The translations under genes and the position numbers were made by a program. Under the pieces are notes generated by a model, which saw nothing but the letters and a program-made list of their open reading frames with translations, ran no database searches and was not told where the DNA came from. This document shows, piece after piece, positions 8,871-17,380 of a stretch of DNA of 54,434 nt (position 1 is the first letter of the stretch; every line of letters starts with the position of its first letter). This stretch comes from Actinospica acidithermotolerans (GTDB taxonomy: Bacteria > Actinomycetota > Actinomycetes > Streptomycetales > Catenulisporaceae), in contig NZ_JAGSOH010000040.1 in the NCBI RefSeq assembly GCF_018139625.1, forward strand, positions 1 through 54,434. The letters run 5' to 3'.

Positions 8871-10115
8871 TCAGTTGAACCGGGGCAGGAACAGCGCGAA
8901 GACCGGCGGACGCTGCTGGAGCAGCTCCAGCCGGCCGCCGTCGGCCTCGGCGAGCTCCCTGGCCACGGTCAGGCCGAGGCCGGTGGAGGCGCGGCCGGAG
9001 ACGGCCCGCTCGAAGACGCGGGCGCCGAGCTCGGGGGGCACGCCCGGGCCCTCGTCGGAGACCTCGATCACCACCGAGCCGCCCGCGGTGCGGGTGCGGA
9101 TGGTGACCGGGCCAGCGCCGTGCATGAGGGAGTTCTCCAGCAGCGTGGCGAGCACCTGGGCGAAGGAGCCGGGGGTGGCCGCCGCGAGCAGGCCGCGGCC
9201 GCCGTCCACCCGGATCAGCCGGCGGGCGCTGCGGAACGCGGGGCGCCACTCGAAGATCTGCTGGCGGATGATGAGGTCGATGTCGGTCGGCGCGCCGGCG
9301 GAGTCGGCGCGGGCCTCGCCGGAGTCGGTGAGCAGCCGCTGCACGACGTCGGTCAGCCGCTCGACCTGGGTGAGCGCGATCGCCGCCTCCTCCTTGACCG
9401 TCTCCATGTCGCCCGCCTCGATGATCTCCTCGAGGCGCATCGAGAGCGCGGTCAGCGGGGTGCGCAGCTGGTGCGAGGCGTCGGCGGCCAGGCGCCGCTC
9501 CTTCGCCATGATCCGGGAGACGCGGTCCGAGGAGTGGTCGATGACCTCGGCGATCCGGTCCAGCTCGGCGATGCCGTAGCGCCGGTGCCGCGGCCGCTGG
9601 TCGCCGGCGCCGAGCCGCTCCGCGGTGCTGGCGAGCTCGCCGAAGGGGCGGGAGATGCGGCGGGCCTGGAGGTAGGCGACGCCCGCGGCGGCGGCGAACG
9701 CGGCCAGCGCGGCGGCCACCAGCAGCAGCATCTGCAGCCGGATCCGGCCGGCGATCGGCGCCCAGGACTCGCTGACGACCACCCGCTCGCCGGACTTGCC
9801 CTGGTAGACCTCGCTCGCCCGCGGCTGGTCGGTTATCTCCGGGCCGAGGTGCGCCGAGGCGTGCGCGGAGCCGGCCGGGAAGGTGATCTGCGCGGCACGC
9901 CCCGAGGACAGGTCGGCGGTCAGCGTGCGCGTGTCGAACTGATGGTTCGCCAGCTGAACGTCCGTCAGGATGCCGATCCGCTGGACCTCCTGGTCCAGCG
10001 CGTCCTGCGCGGACCGCGTGACGAACTTCGCGTCCAGGAAGGCGAAGGGGACGCCGAGGAGTATGGTCACCACGAACACCGCGGACACCATGGACCGCAT
10101 CAGCCTGCCGCGCAC
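8871..10115 (-). CDS. Sensor histidine kinase
   Basis: The 414-residue membrane kinase has an N-terminal helix (about 8-28), an extracytoplasmic sensor of about 130 residues, a second helix (about 132-155) and a HAMP-like region. A HisKA domain with the phospho-acceptor His215 in ASHQLRTPLTAL follows, then a HATPase domain with LLENSLMHG (N box), EVSDEGPGVP (G1) and GLGLTVARELAEADGG (G2). GTG 10115 is preceded by AGGGAG. The gene starts 34 nt after the response-regulator stop, forming a two-gene operon. The signal sensed is unknown. Confidence 0.92.
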   Translation of the reverse strand: MRGRLMRSMVSAVFVVTILLGVPFAFLDAKFVTRSAQDALDQEVQRIGILTDVQLANHQFDTRTLTADLSSGRAAQITFPAGSAHASAHLGPEITDQPRASEVYQGKSGERVVVSESWAPIAGRIRLQMLLLVAAALAAFAAAAGVAYLQARRISRPFGELASTAERLGAGDQRPRHRRYGIAELDRIAEVIDHSSDRVSRIMAKERRLAADASHQLRTPLTALSMRLEEIIEAGDMETVKEEAAIALTQVERLTDVVQRLLTDSGEARADSAGAPTDIDLIIRQQIFEWRPAFRSARRLIRVDGGRGLLAAATPGSFAQVLATLLENSLMHGAGPVTIRTRTAGGSVVIEVSDEGPGVPPELGARVFERAVSGRASTGLGLTVARELAEADGGRLELLQQRPPVFALFLPRFN

Positions 10116-10149
10116 GCCGCTCCCTGGACTCTCAGCCTTCGCGTACGCG

Positions 10150-10821
10150 TCAGCTGCGCTCGAAACGGAAGCCGACGCCGCGCACGGTCGAGATGAAGCG
10201 CGGGTTGCCCGCGTCGTCGCCGAGCTTCTTGCGCAGCCAGGAGATGTGCATGTCCAGCGTCTTCGTCGAGGACCACCAGGTGGTGTCCCAGACCTCGCGC
10301 ATCAGCTGCTCGCGGGTGATCACCCGGCCGGCGTCCCGGACCAGCACGCGCAGCAGGTCGAACTCCTTGGCGGTGAGGTTGAGCTCCTCGTCGCCGAGGT
10401 AGGCGCGGTGCGACTCCACGTCGATCCGCACGCCGCGCGCGGTGCTCGCGGACTCGGGGGCGCCGCGGCGCAGCAGGGCCCGTACCCGGGCCAGCAGCTC
10501 GGCCAGCCGGAAGGGCTTGGTCACGTAGTCGTCCGCGCCGGCGTCCAGGCCCACGACGGTGTCCACCTCGTCGGCCCGCGCGGTGAGCACGAGCACCGGG
10601 AAGCCGTGCCCCTCGGAGCGCAGCCTGCGGCACACCTCCAGGCCGTCCATCCCGGGCAGCCCGAGGTCGAGGACCAGCAGGTCCACCGCCCCCGACAGGG
10701 CGTGCTCCAGGGCCGTGGGCCCGTCGCCGCGCACCTGCACCTCGTAGCCCTCGCGCCGCAGCGCGCGCGCCAGCGGGTCGGCGATCGCGGTGTCGTCCTC
10801 TGCCAGCAATACCCGGGTCAT
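10150..10821 (-). CDS. OmpR/PhoB-family response regulator
   Basis: The 223-residue regulator has a receiver domain (acidic EDD near residues 8-10, phospho-acceptor Asp52 in LVLDLGLPG, Lys in YVTKPF) and a C-terminal winged-helix domain with LTAKEFDLLRVL and STVRGVGFRF. It is encoded just upstream of its kinase. An in-frame GTG at 10860 adds 13 residues, but TACGAT lies 6 nt before ATG 10821 and the receiver fold starts there, so I use 10821. The divergent neighbour is a GH30 glycosidase gene, a possible but unproven target. Confidence 0.93.
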   Translation of the reverse strand: MTRVLLAEDDTAIADPLARALRREGYEVQVRGDGPTALEHALSGAVDLLVLDLGLPGMDGLEVCRRLRSEGHGFPVLVLTARADEVDTVVGLDAGADDYVTKPFRLAELLARVRALLRRGAPESASTARGVRIDVESHRAYLGDEELNLTAKEFDLLRVLVRDAGRVITREQLMREVWDTTWWSSTKTLDMHISWLRKKLGDDAGNPRFISTVRGVGFRFERS

Positions 10822-10827
10822 GGGCAG

Positions 10828-10833
10828 ATCGTA
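10828..10833 (-). promoter_or_regulatory. -10 element of the two-component operon (leaderless)
   Basis: TACGAT lies 6 nt before the ATG at 10821, predicting transcription start at or next to the start codon. Confidence 0.5.
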
Positions 10834-11046
10834 GGACTTCGGGACCGATTTCGACATCACCGGGCACGCTTATGTCCCTTTGATCCGCATTATTAGGGCG
10901 GCCTGAGCCGGTTCCGGAAATGGCCTAGACCATTGACGGCGGTACCGGCGGGTGCTTTCCTACGGGCGCCGGAAACTTTCTCAGCTTTGTTTCAGGTTGT
11001 TTCATCCGCCCGCACCCCGCCGCACCCACCCGCATCAGAAGGGACG

Positions 11047-12963
11047 ATGATGCCCCCTCGCAGCAGATTCCTCGCGGCCGCCGCGACGGTCGCCCTCGTC
11101 GCCGGAGGACTGATCGCGTCCACCGCGACGCAGGCCTCCGCCGCGACCGCGGTCTCCGTCTGGGAGACCACCGCCGACGGCAGCCGGCTGCTCGCCCCGC
11201 TGGCCGGCGCCGCCTTCGCCGCCGGAAGCGGCTCGGCGAGCCAGACCATCACCGTCGACCCGACCACCACGTACCAGACGATGACCGGCTTCGGCGCCTC
11301 GTTCACCGACTCCTCGGCCTGGCTGGTCTACAACTCGCCGCAGCGCAACGCCATCATGACGAAGCTGTTCGACCCCGCCAACGGCATCGGTCTCAGCTTC
11401 CTGCGGCAGCCGATCGGCGCGTCGGACTTCTCGACCTCGCTGTTCAGCTACGACGACCTGCCCTCGGGCCAGACCGACCCGAACCTGGCGGACTTCTCCA
11501 TCGCGCACGACCAGTCCTACATCCTGCCCATCCTGAAGCAGGCGCTCTCGCTCAACCCGCAGATCACGGTGATGGCCACGCCGTGGAGCGCGCCCGGCTG
11601 GATGAAGACCGGCGGCTCGATGATCGGCGGCACGCTGCAGACCGCCGACTACCAGGCATTCGCCAACTACCTGGTGAAGTTCGCGCAGGCCTACCAGGCC
11701 GCCGGGGTGCCGATCTCGCTGATGACGGCGCAGAACGAGCCGGAGTACTCGCCGTCGAACTACCCGGGCTCCACGTTCACGGCCGCGCAGGAGGAGTCGT
11801 TCATCGCCGACTACCTCGGGCCGGCGCTGGCGAGCTCCGGCCTGTCGACGAAGATCCTCGGCTACGACCACAACTGGAACGACACCAGCTTCCCCGAGAC
11901 CATCGTCGGCAGCGGCGACTCCGGCCCGTACACCGCGGGCACGGCCTGGCACTGCTACTCCGGCGACCCGAGCGCGCAGACCACCGTGCACGACGCGTAC
12001 CCGGGCAAGGACACGTACTTCACGGAGTGCTCCGGCAGTCAGTCCTCGAACCCCGCGAACACCTTCTCGGACTCCCTCGACTGGCAGACCGAGAACCTGA
12101 TCATCGGCGCCACCCGCAACTGGGCCAAGTCCGTCGTCACCTGGAACATGGCGCTGGATCCCAGCGGCGGCCCGAGCATGAACTGTACGACGTGCACCGC
12201 CGCGGTGACCGTGGACAACTCCGCGGGCACGGCGTCGTACAACGCGGAGTACTACGTTCTGGGCCAGGCCAGCAAGTTCGTGAAGCCCGGCGCCACGCGC
12301 ATCGCCTCGAACACCTTCGGCTCCGGCAACATCGAGGACGTCGCCTTCAAGAACACCGACGGCTCGAACGCGCTGATCGTGCTGAACTCGGACACCGCGA
12401 ACTCGCACACGTTCAACGTCGAGGAGAACGGCCAGTCCTTCGCCTACACGCTGCCCGCGAAGGCCGTGGCCACCTTCACGTGGCCCGCGCTCGGTTCGGG
12501 CGGCAACGGCATCAGCTCGTCGGCGTGGTACCAGGTGGTCAACACCAACAGCGGCAAGTGCGTCGACGACACCGGCGGCTCGACGGCGAACGGGACCGCG
12601 GTGCAGCAGTGGGACTGCGGCAGCGGCAACGTCAACCAGGAGTGGCAGTTCCAGCCGACGGACAGCGGCTACTACAAGGTGGTCACCCGCAATTCGACAT
12701 CAGAGGCCTGGGACGTGACCGGCGGCGCCGGAGCGACGTCCGACGGGACGCCGATCCAGCTGTGGTCGTACGGCGGCGGGACCAACCAGCAGTGGAAACC
12801 CACCCTGCAGTCCAACGGCACCTACACCTTCACCGCGCGCAACAGCGGGACGGAGTGCCTGGACGTGACCAACCGCTCCACCACGAACGGAACGCAGCTC
12901 CAGCAGTGGACCTGCACCAGCGGTGACACCGCTCAGAGCTTCACGCTCACGCCCGTCGGCTGA
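11047..12963 (+). CDS. Secreted GH30 glycoside hydrolase with C-terminal ricin-type lectin domain
   Basis: About 638 residues. A signal peptide ends near TQASA-AT (about residue 34). The TIM barrel then carries GFGASFTDSSAW, the acid/base Glu231 in TAQNEPEYSP and the nucleophile Glu327 in YFTECSGS, typical of GH30 (glucosylceramidase, beta-1,6-glucanase, xylanase and relatives). A small beta domain leads to a ricin/CBM13 lectin with three QxW repeats (VQQWDC, IQLWSY, LQQWTC), which should bind a polysaccharide. Subfamily and substrate cannot be fixed. Start at ATG 11047 or 11050, both after AAGGGA; a longer frame to 10933 has no ribosome-binding site and would bury the signal peptide. Confidence 0.88.
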   Translation: MMPPRSRFLAAAATVALVAGGLIASTATQASAATAVSVWETTADGSRLLAPLAGAAFAAGSGSASQTITVDPTTTYQTMTGFGASFTDSSAWLVYNSPQRNAIMTKLFDPANGIGLSFLRQPIGASDFSTSLFSYDDLPSGQTDPNLADFSIAHDQSYILPILKQALSLNPQITVMATPWSAPGWMKTGGSMIGGTLQTADYQAFANYLVKFAQAYQAAGVPISLMTAQNEPEYSPSNYPGSTFTAAQEESFIADYLGPALASSGLSTKILGYDHNWNDTSFPETIVGSGDSGPYTAGTAWHCYSGDPSAQTTVHDAYPGKDTYFTECSGSQSSNPANTFSDSLDWQTENLIIGATRNWAKSVVTWNMALDPSGGPSMNCTTCTAAVTVDNSAGTASYNAEYYVLGQASKFVKPGATRIASNTFGSGNIEDVAFKNTDGSNALIVLNSDTANSHTFNVEENGQSFAYTLPAKAVATFTWPALGSGGNGISSSAWYQVVNTNSGKCVDDTGGSTANGTAVQQWDCGSGNVNQEWQFQPTDSGYYKVVTRNSTSEAWDVTGGAGATSDGTPIQLWSYGGGTNQQWKPTLQSNGTYTFTARNSGTECLDVTNRSTTNGTQLQQWTCTSGDTAQSFTLTPVG

Positions 12964-12987
12964 GTGCACGGATTGCCAGCGTGGTGA

Positions 12988-13028
12988 CGCTTCAGCCCCG
13001 CCGGCCTTGGGCCGGCGGGGCTGAAGCG
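12988..13028. terminator. Bidirectional terminator, 19-bp perfect stem
   Basis: Bases 12988-13006 pair perfectly with 13010-13028 around a TTG loop (core TTCAGCCCCGCCGGCC). It lies between the convergent GH30 and ABC-exporter genes and lacks T-tracts on either side. Confidence 0.75.
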
Positions 13029-13045
13029 CGCTCACGCGGCGATCG

Positions 13046-14956
13046 TCAGACCAGCGACTCGCGCCAGGCCTCGTGCAGGGCGGCGAAGCGGGACGGCGCG
13101 TCGCCGCCCCCCTCCTGCGCGTCCGCGATGAGCGCGTCCGGGGCGCCGTCCTCGACGATCCGGCCCGCCTCCATGACCAGCACCCGGTCCGCGATCTCCA
13201 CCGTGGACAGCCGGTGCGCGATGATCAGGGCCGTGCGATCGGCCAGGATGGTGCGCAGCGCGCGCTGCACGAGCCGCTCGCTCGGCACGTCCAGCGAGCT
13301 GGTCGCCTCGTCCAGGATCAGCACCGCGGGATCGGCCAGGAACGCGCGGGCGAAGGCGACGAGCTGGCGCTGGCCCGCGGACAGCCGCCCGCCGCGCTTC
13401 TTCACGTCCGTCGCGTAGCCCTGCGGCAGCTTCTCGATGAACTCGTGCGCGCCGATGGCCCGGGCCGCCCGCTCGACCTCCTCGTCGGTGGCGTCCGGCT
13501 TGCCGAAGCGGATGTTGTCCGCGACGGAGCCGGTGAACAGGAAGTTCTCCTGGGTCACCATGATCACCGAGCGGCGCAGGTCGCGGTCGCTCAGATCCCG
13601 CAGGTCCACGTCGTCGAGCCGCACCGCGCCCGCGGTCGGGTCGTAGAAGCGGCACATCAGCCGCGCGAGCGTGCTCTTGCCCGCCCCGGTCGCCCCGACC
13701 AGCGCCACCGTCTGCCCGGCCGGGATGTCCAGGTCGAGGTCCGGCAGGATCACCCGCGCGGCCTCGTCCTTGTCCCGCTTCGGATAGGCGAACCGCACGT
13801 CCGCGAAGCGCACGCCGCCGCGCACCGGCTCGGCCGGCCGCTTCGGCTCGGCCGGCTCCGGCACCGCGGGCTCCTCCTCGAGGACGCCGGACAGCTTCTC
13901 CAGCGCGGCCGTCGCGGACTGGTACGAGGTGTAGAAGACCGCGAGGTCCTGCATCGGGTCGAAGAACTTGCGCAGGTAGAGGATGTACGCGGTCAGCACG
14001 CCGATCTGCAGCGTGTGGTCCATGACCTGGAAGCCGCCGAAGACCAGGACCGCGGCCGTCGCCACGCCGCCGACCGCGACGATGCCCGGCATGAACCAGC
14101 CGAACATCATCATCGCCTTGGCGTTGGCGTTCACGTTGTCCTGGTTGAGCTTGCTGAAGATGTCCCGGTTGCGCTTCTCGCGGCGGAAGGACTGCACCGC
14201 GCGGATGCCGTTCAGCGTCTCGACGAACTGCACGATCACCGCGGCCACGGTCTCCCGCTGCAGCCGGTAGGCGATCCGCGAGCCCTTGGTGTACCAGGCC
14301 ATCAGGCCGAACAGCGCGGGCAGGCAGACCAGCACGATGATGGAGAGCATCGGGTCGAGAACGGCCAGCAGCGTGCCGATCACCACGACGTTCAGCAGGG
14401 CGCTGACGAGGCCGTCCAGGCTGCTGTTGATCAGGTCGTTGAGCGCGTCCAGGTCGTTGGTCAGGCGGGAGATCACCCGGCCCGAGGTGTACTTCTCGTG
14501 GAAGGCGATCGGCAGCCGCTGGAACTGGTTGAACACCCGGCGGCGCAGCTCAAGCAGCATGTCCTGGCCGATCCGGCCGGCCAGCGTGAGGAACTTCAGC
14601 CGGAGCAGCGAGCCGACCAGCGCCGAGCCGCCGATGCCCGCGGCGACCAGCGCGATCGTGGTCCAGTCCCCGTGCCTGACGGCCGGGATGCCGTCGTCGA
14701 TGCCGATCGAGACCAGGTAGGGCGCGCACATCTCGAAGGCGGTGACCACGATGATCAGCACCGTGGCCAGCAGCAGGCCGCGCTTGTGCGGGCGCAGCAG
14801 CTCGCCGAGCAGCCGCCGGGAGCGGGCGCGCAGGAAGATGCCGCCGCTCGAGGAGAGCTCGTCCTTGTCCTCGGCGGCGACGCCGCGCCAGTCGTCGAGG
14901 GATTGCCTGAGTTCGTCCTCGGTGCCGTCGGTGGTGGTGTCGACGGTGGTGGTCAT
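13046..14956 (-). CDS. ABC exporter half-transporter, catalytic-site subunit
   Basis: The 636-residue protein has six membrane segments (about residues 60-340) followed by an ATPase domain with Walker A GATGAGKST, a variant signature LSAGQ, and a complete Walker B LILDEATSSLD with catalytic Glu550 and H-loop IIAHRLS. Its ATG overlaps the stop of the partner gene (ATGA), so the two are translationally coupled. The pairing of this intact Walker B with a variant signature is the expected complement of the partner. Likely substrate: unknown lipid, peptide or drug. The same reading frame continues upstream through the partner gene, but the translation there matches no family. Confidence 0.92.
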   Translation of the reverse strand: MTTTVDTTTDGTEDELRQSLDDWRGVAAEDKDELSSSGGIFLRARSRRLLGELLRPHKRGLLLATVLIIVVTAFEMCAPYLVSIGIDDGIPAVRHGDWTTIALVAAGIGGSALVGSLLRLKFLTLAGRIGQDMLLELRRRVFNQFQRLPIAFHEKYTSGRVISRLTNDLDALNDLINSSLDGLVSALLNVVVIGTLLAVLDPMLSIIVLVCLPALFGLMAWYTKGSRIAYRLQRETVAAVIVQFVETLNGIRAVQSFRREKRNRDIFSKLNQDNVNANAKAMMMFGWFMPGIVAVGGVATAAVLVFGGFQVMDHTLQIGVLTAYILYLRKFFDPMQDLAVFYTSYQSATAALEKLSGVLEEEPAVPEPAEPKRPAEPVRGGVRFADVRFAYPKRDKDEAARVILPDLDLDIPAGQTVALVGATGAGKSTLARLMCRFYDPTAGAVRLDDVDLRDLSDRDLRRSVIMVTQENFLFTGSVADNIRFGKPDATDEEVERAARAIGAHEFIEKLPQGYATDVKKRGGRLSAGQRQLVAFARAFLADPAVLILDEATSSLDVPSERLVQRALRTILADRTALIIAHRLSTVEIADRVLVMEAGRIVEDGAPDALIADAQEGGGDAPSRFAALHEAWRESLV

Positions 14957-16743
14957 CGCACGGCCTCCTCGGCGAGTTCGGCCAGGTCGGAGCCCTGGGA
15001 GAGCAGATCGCGGTAGACGGCCTCGGTTTCGAGCAGCCCGTGGTGGGTGCCCTGTGCGACGACCGTGGTGCCGCCGCCCTCGGCGGGACCGAGCACGACC
15101 ACCCGGTCGGCCAGCAGGACCGTCGAGGGCCGGTGCGCCACAACCAGGCCGGTGGTGTCGGCGAGGACGGAGCGCAGCGCCTGCTCGACCAGGCCCTCGG
15201 TGTGGATGTCCAGCGCGGACAGCGGGTCGTCGAGCACGAGCATCGACGGCCGGCCGAGCACCGCGCGGGCGAGCGCGAGCCGCTGGCGCTGACCGCCGGA
15301 GAGCGACATGCCCTGCTCGCCCACCCTCGTGTCCAGCCCCCAGGGCAGATCCGCCGCGAAGGACGCCTGCGCGACCCGCAGCGCCTCCTCGACCTGCGCC
15401 TCGTCGGCCTCCGGACGGCCCAGGACCAGGTTCTCCCGGACGCTCGCGGAAAACAGCGTCGGGTCCTCGAAGGCGCAGGCCACGCGGGAGCGCAGCTCGG
15501 CCAGCGGGAGTTCGCGCACGTCCACGCCGTCGATCAGGATCCGGCCCTCGGTCACGTCGTAGAGCCGCGGCACCAGCGCGGTCAACGTGGTCTTCCCGCA
15601 TCCGGTCGGGCCGACGATCGCGACCGTCTCGCCGGGTTCGAGCGCGATGTCGATGCCGGTGAGCAGCGGGGCGTCCGAGCCCGGGTAGGCGAAGCCGACG
15701 TTCTCGAACACCAGTCGCCCGGCGCCGCGCGGCTGCCTCGTCAGCTCCGGCTCGCGAATGGCCGGCTCGACGTCGAGCACCTCGAAGATGCGCTCGGCGG
15801 CCGTGTTGGCCTCCTGCGAGGCGGCGAGCAGCCAGCCGGAGGACTCGATCGGCCAGACCAGCATCTGGTAGAGCGCGACGAAGGCGACCAGCGTGCCCAG
15901 GCTCAGGCGCCCGGCGGCCACCGCGGCGGCGCCGAACAGCGTGATCAGCGCCAGCACCGTCTGCGGCTGGGCGATGATCAGCGCCCAGATCTGCGCCAGG
16001 GTGCGGATCTGGCGCAGCTGCAGCGTGCGCAGCGTGACCGCCTTCGCGTCGTACCGCGCGAAGAACAGGTCGCGGCGGCCGAAGGACTTGATCGCCCGGA
16101 TGCCGAGCGCGGACTCCTCGATGTCGGTGGCCACCTCGCCCTGCTGATCCTGCACCGCGCGGATGTTGCGCCGGTAGACCTTCTCGTAGCGGAAGACGAT
16201 CAGGCTCAGCGGGATGCCGAAGAGCACCACGATCCCGCCGAGCAGCGGATCGATGACGATCAGCAGGATCCCGACGGACAGGAAGGTCACCGCGTTGACC
16301 ACCAGGAAGATCAGCGCGAAGCCGAAGAAGCGGCGGATCGCCGAGATGTCGCTGGTCATCCGGCTGACCAGCTGCCCGGACTGCCAGGAGTCGTGGAAGC
16401 CCACGTCCAGCCGCTGCAGGTGCTCGTACAGGTCGTCGCGCAGGTCGCGCTCGATGCCGAGCACGCTGCTGGCCAGCGTGAGCCGGCGGGTGAGGATCAG
16501 CACCGCCTCGGCCAGGCCGAACAGCAGCGCGTAGCAGCCAAGCAGCCACAGGGCGGCGCGGTCGCCGCTGGCCAGCGGGCCGTTGATGATCGAGCTGGTG
16601 AGCAGGGGAACGCCGACCCCGATCAGGGTGGAGCCGAGGGCGACGAAGAGCATGACGGTCATCTTGGCCCGATAGGGCCGGACATATCGGCGTAATCTCC
16701 ACAGAGACGCGAACTGACCCCCGAGGGGCGATGAGGAGGGCAT
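14953..16743 (-). CDS. ABC exporter half-transporter, degenerate-site subunit
   Basis: The 596-residue protein has six membrane helices and an ATPase domain with Walker A GPTGCGKTT and canonical signature LSGGQRQ (about residue 481), but Walker B reads LVLDDPLSALD, with Asp506 where the catalytic Glu normally sits. This makes it the non-catalytic half of a heterodimeric exporter of the TM287/288 or LmrCD type. TACGGT lies 7 nt before the ATG, implying a leaderless message. A 16-bp palindrome lies about 70 bp upstream. Confidence 0.92.
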   Translation of the reverse strand: MPSSSPLGGQFASLWRLRRYVRPYRAKMTVMLFVALGSTLIGVGVPLLTSSIINGPLASGDRAALWLLGCYALLFGLAEAVLILTRRLTLASSVLGIERDLRDDLYEHLQRLDVGFHDSWQSGQLVSRMTSDISAIRRFFGFALIFLVVNAVTFLSVGILLIVIDPLLGGIVVLFGIPLSLIVFRYEKVYRRNIRAVQDQQGEVATDIEESALGIRAIKSFGRRDLFFARYDAKAVTLRTLQLRQIRTLAQIWALIIAQPQTVLALITLFGAAAVAAGRLSLGTLVAFVALYQMLVWPIESSGWLLAASQEANTAAERIFEVLDVEPAIREPELTRQPRGAGRLVFENVGFAYPGSDAPLLTGIDIALEPGETVAIVGPTGCGKTTLTALVPRLYDVTEGRILIDGVDVRELPLAELRSRVACAFEDPTLFSASVRENLVLGRPEADEAQVEEALRVAQASFAADLPWGLDTRVGEQGMSLSGGQRQRLALARAVLGRPSMLVLDDPLSALDIHTEGLVEQALRSVLADTTGLVVAHRPSTVLLADRVVVLGPAEGGGTTVVAQGTHHGLLETEAVYRDLLSQGSDLAELAEEAVR

Positions 16744-16750
16744 GATAACG

Positions 16751-16756
16751 ACCGTA
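16751..16756 (-). promoter_or_regulatory. -10 element of the ABC exporter operon (leaderless)
   Basis: TACGGT on the minus strand lies 7 nt before the ATG at 16743. Confidence 0.45.
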
Positions 16757-16812
16757 GGGCGACTTCGCCCCTGATTTCCACCGGTTTTCCGGCCCTTGGA
16801 CCTGCGGCGGAA

Positions 16813-16828
16813 TCACTCGCGCGAGTGA
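16813..16828. promoter_or_regulatory. 16-bp perfect palindrome, candidate operator
   Basis: TCACTCGCGCGAGTGA is a perfect palindrome in the 308-bp space between the ABC exporter (minus) and the cold-shock gene (plus). It is 25 bp upstream of a plus-strand TAGGGT and about 70 bp from the exporter start, so a dimeric regulator bound here could act on either. Confidence 0.45.
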
Positions 16829-16852
16829 CGCTGCGAAAGCGCTCCGCCGTGC

Positions 16853-17051
16853 TAGGGTGTCTGTGGTTGCAGCTGCAGTTCCCTGAATGCTTCGTTGAAT
16901 GCCCGCGGGAGTACGGCCGCGGGCCTTTGTGTTTGCGGCGCCACCCTCCTTGCGGAACACCAGCGGGCGGGACGGTCACGAAACGGCAACCCGAAACGCA
17001 CTTGACGTGCGATTCGTTCGACGTCCCCTCGTTTTTTTACCAAGGAGAGAA
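16853..17051 (+). other. Long 5' leader of the cold-shock gene
   Basis: A TAGGGT -10-like hexamer (16853-16858) would start a leader of about 185 nt. It contains the hairpin GCCCGCGG/CCGCGGGC (near 16909-16934) followed by a T-rich run (ctttgtgttt), a possible attenuator or pausing structure, and ends in a T7 tract and AAGGAGAG ribosome-binding site. Long structured leaders are known for cspA-type mRNAs; the boundary here is inferred. I see no gene in the whole 16744-17051 space. Confidence 0.35.
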
Positions 17052-17255
17052 ATGGCTTCCGGTACGGTCAAGTGGTTCAACGCGGAGAAGGGCTACGGCT
17101 TCATCTCCCTGGACGACGGCGGCGCCGACGTGTTCGTGCACTTCTCGGCGATCGACTCCTCGGGTTACCGCACCCTCGAGGAGAACCAGCGCGTCGAGTT
17201 CGACGTCACCCAGGGCCCGAAGGGCCCGCAGGCCGAGCACGTCCGCGCGCTCTGA
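17052..17255 (+). CDS. Cold-shock domain protein (CspA family)
   Basis: The 67-residue single-domain protein binds single-stranded nucleic acid and acts as an RNA chaperone. Both RNP motifs are present: KGYGFIS (RNP1) and VFVHFSAI (RNP2), after the standard [11 protein letters not shown] start. AAGGAGAG precedes the ATG. It is monocistronic, ending in a terminator hairpin at 17321-17354. Confidence 0.96.
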   Translation: MASGTVKWFNAEKGYGFISLDDGGADVFVHFSAIDSSGYRTLEENQRVEFDVTQGPKGPQAEHVRAL

Positions 17256-17320
17256 GCCTCCTCGACCGCTTGCATTCTGCAGTCTCAGGTGAACTAAGCT
17301 CCGGCCAGTCTTGAGCTCGG

Positions 17321-17354
17321 GACCCCCGAACCTCCGCGCGAGGTTTCGGGGGTC
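17321..17354 (+). terminator. Terminator after the cold-shock gene
   Basis: GACCCCCGAACCTC (17321-17334) pairs with GAGGTTTCGGGGGTC (17340-17354) with a single-base bulge and a 5-nt loop, followed by ttgccgttt. Confidence 0.7.
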
Positions 17355-17368
17355 TTGCCGTTTCGGCC

Positions 17369-17374
17369 TACGCT
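17369..17374 (+). promoter_or_regulatory. -10 element of fdhD (leaderless)
   Basis: TACGCT lies 6 nt before the fdhD ATG. Confidence 0.45.
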
Positions 17375-17380
17375 GGGGGC

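Noticed and set aside
13046-16960. A single 1304-codon frame across both ABC exporter genes
   Set aside because: Its first two thirds are out of frame with the real upstream subunit, which has full ABC motifs in another frame; the ATGA overlap explains the join.
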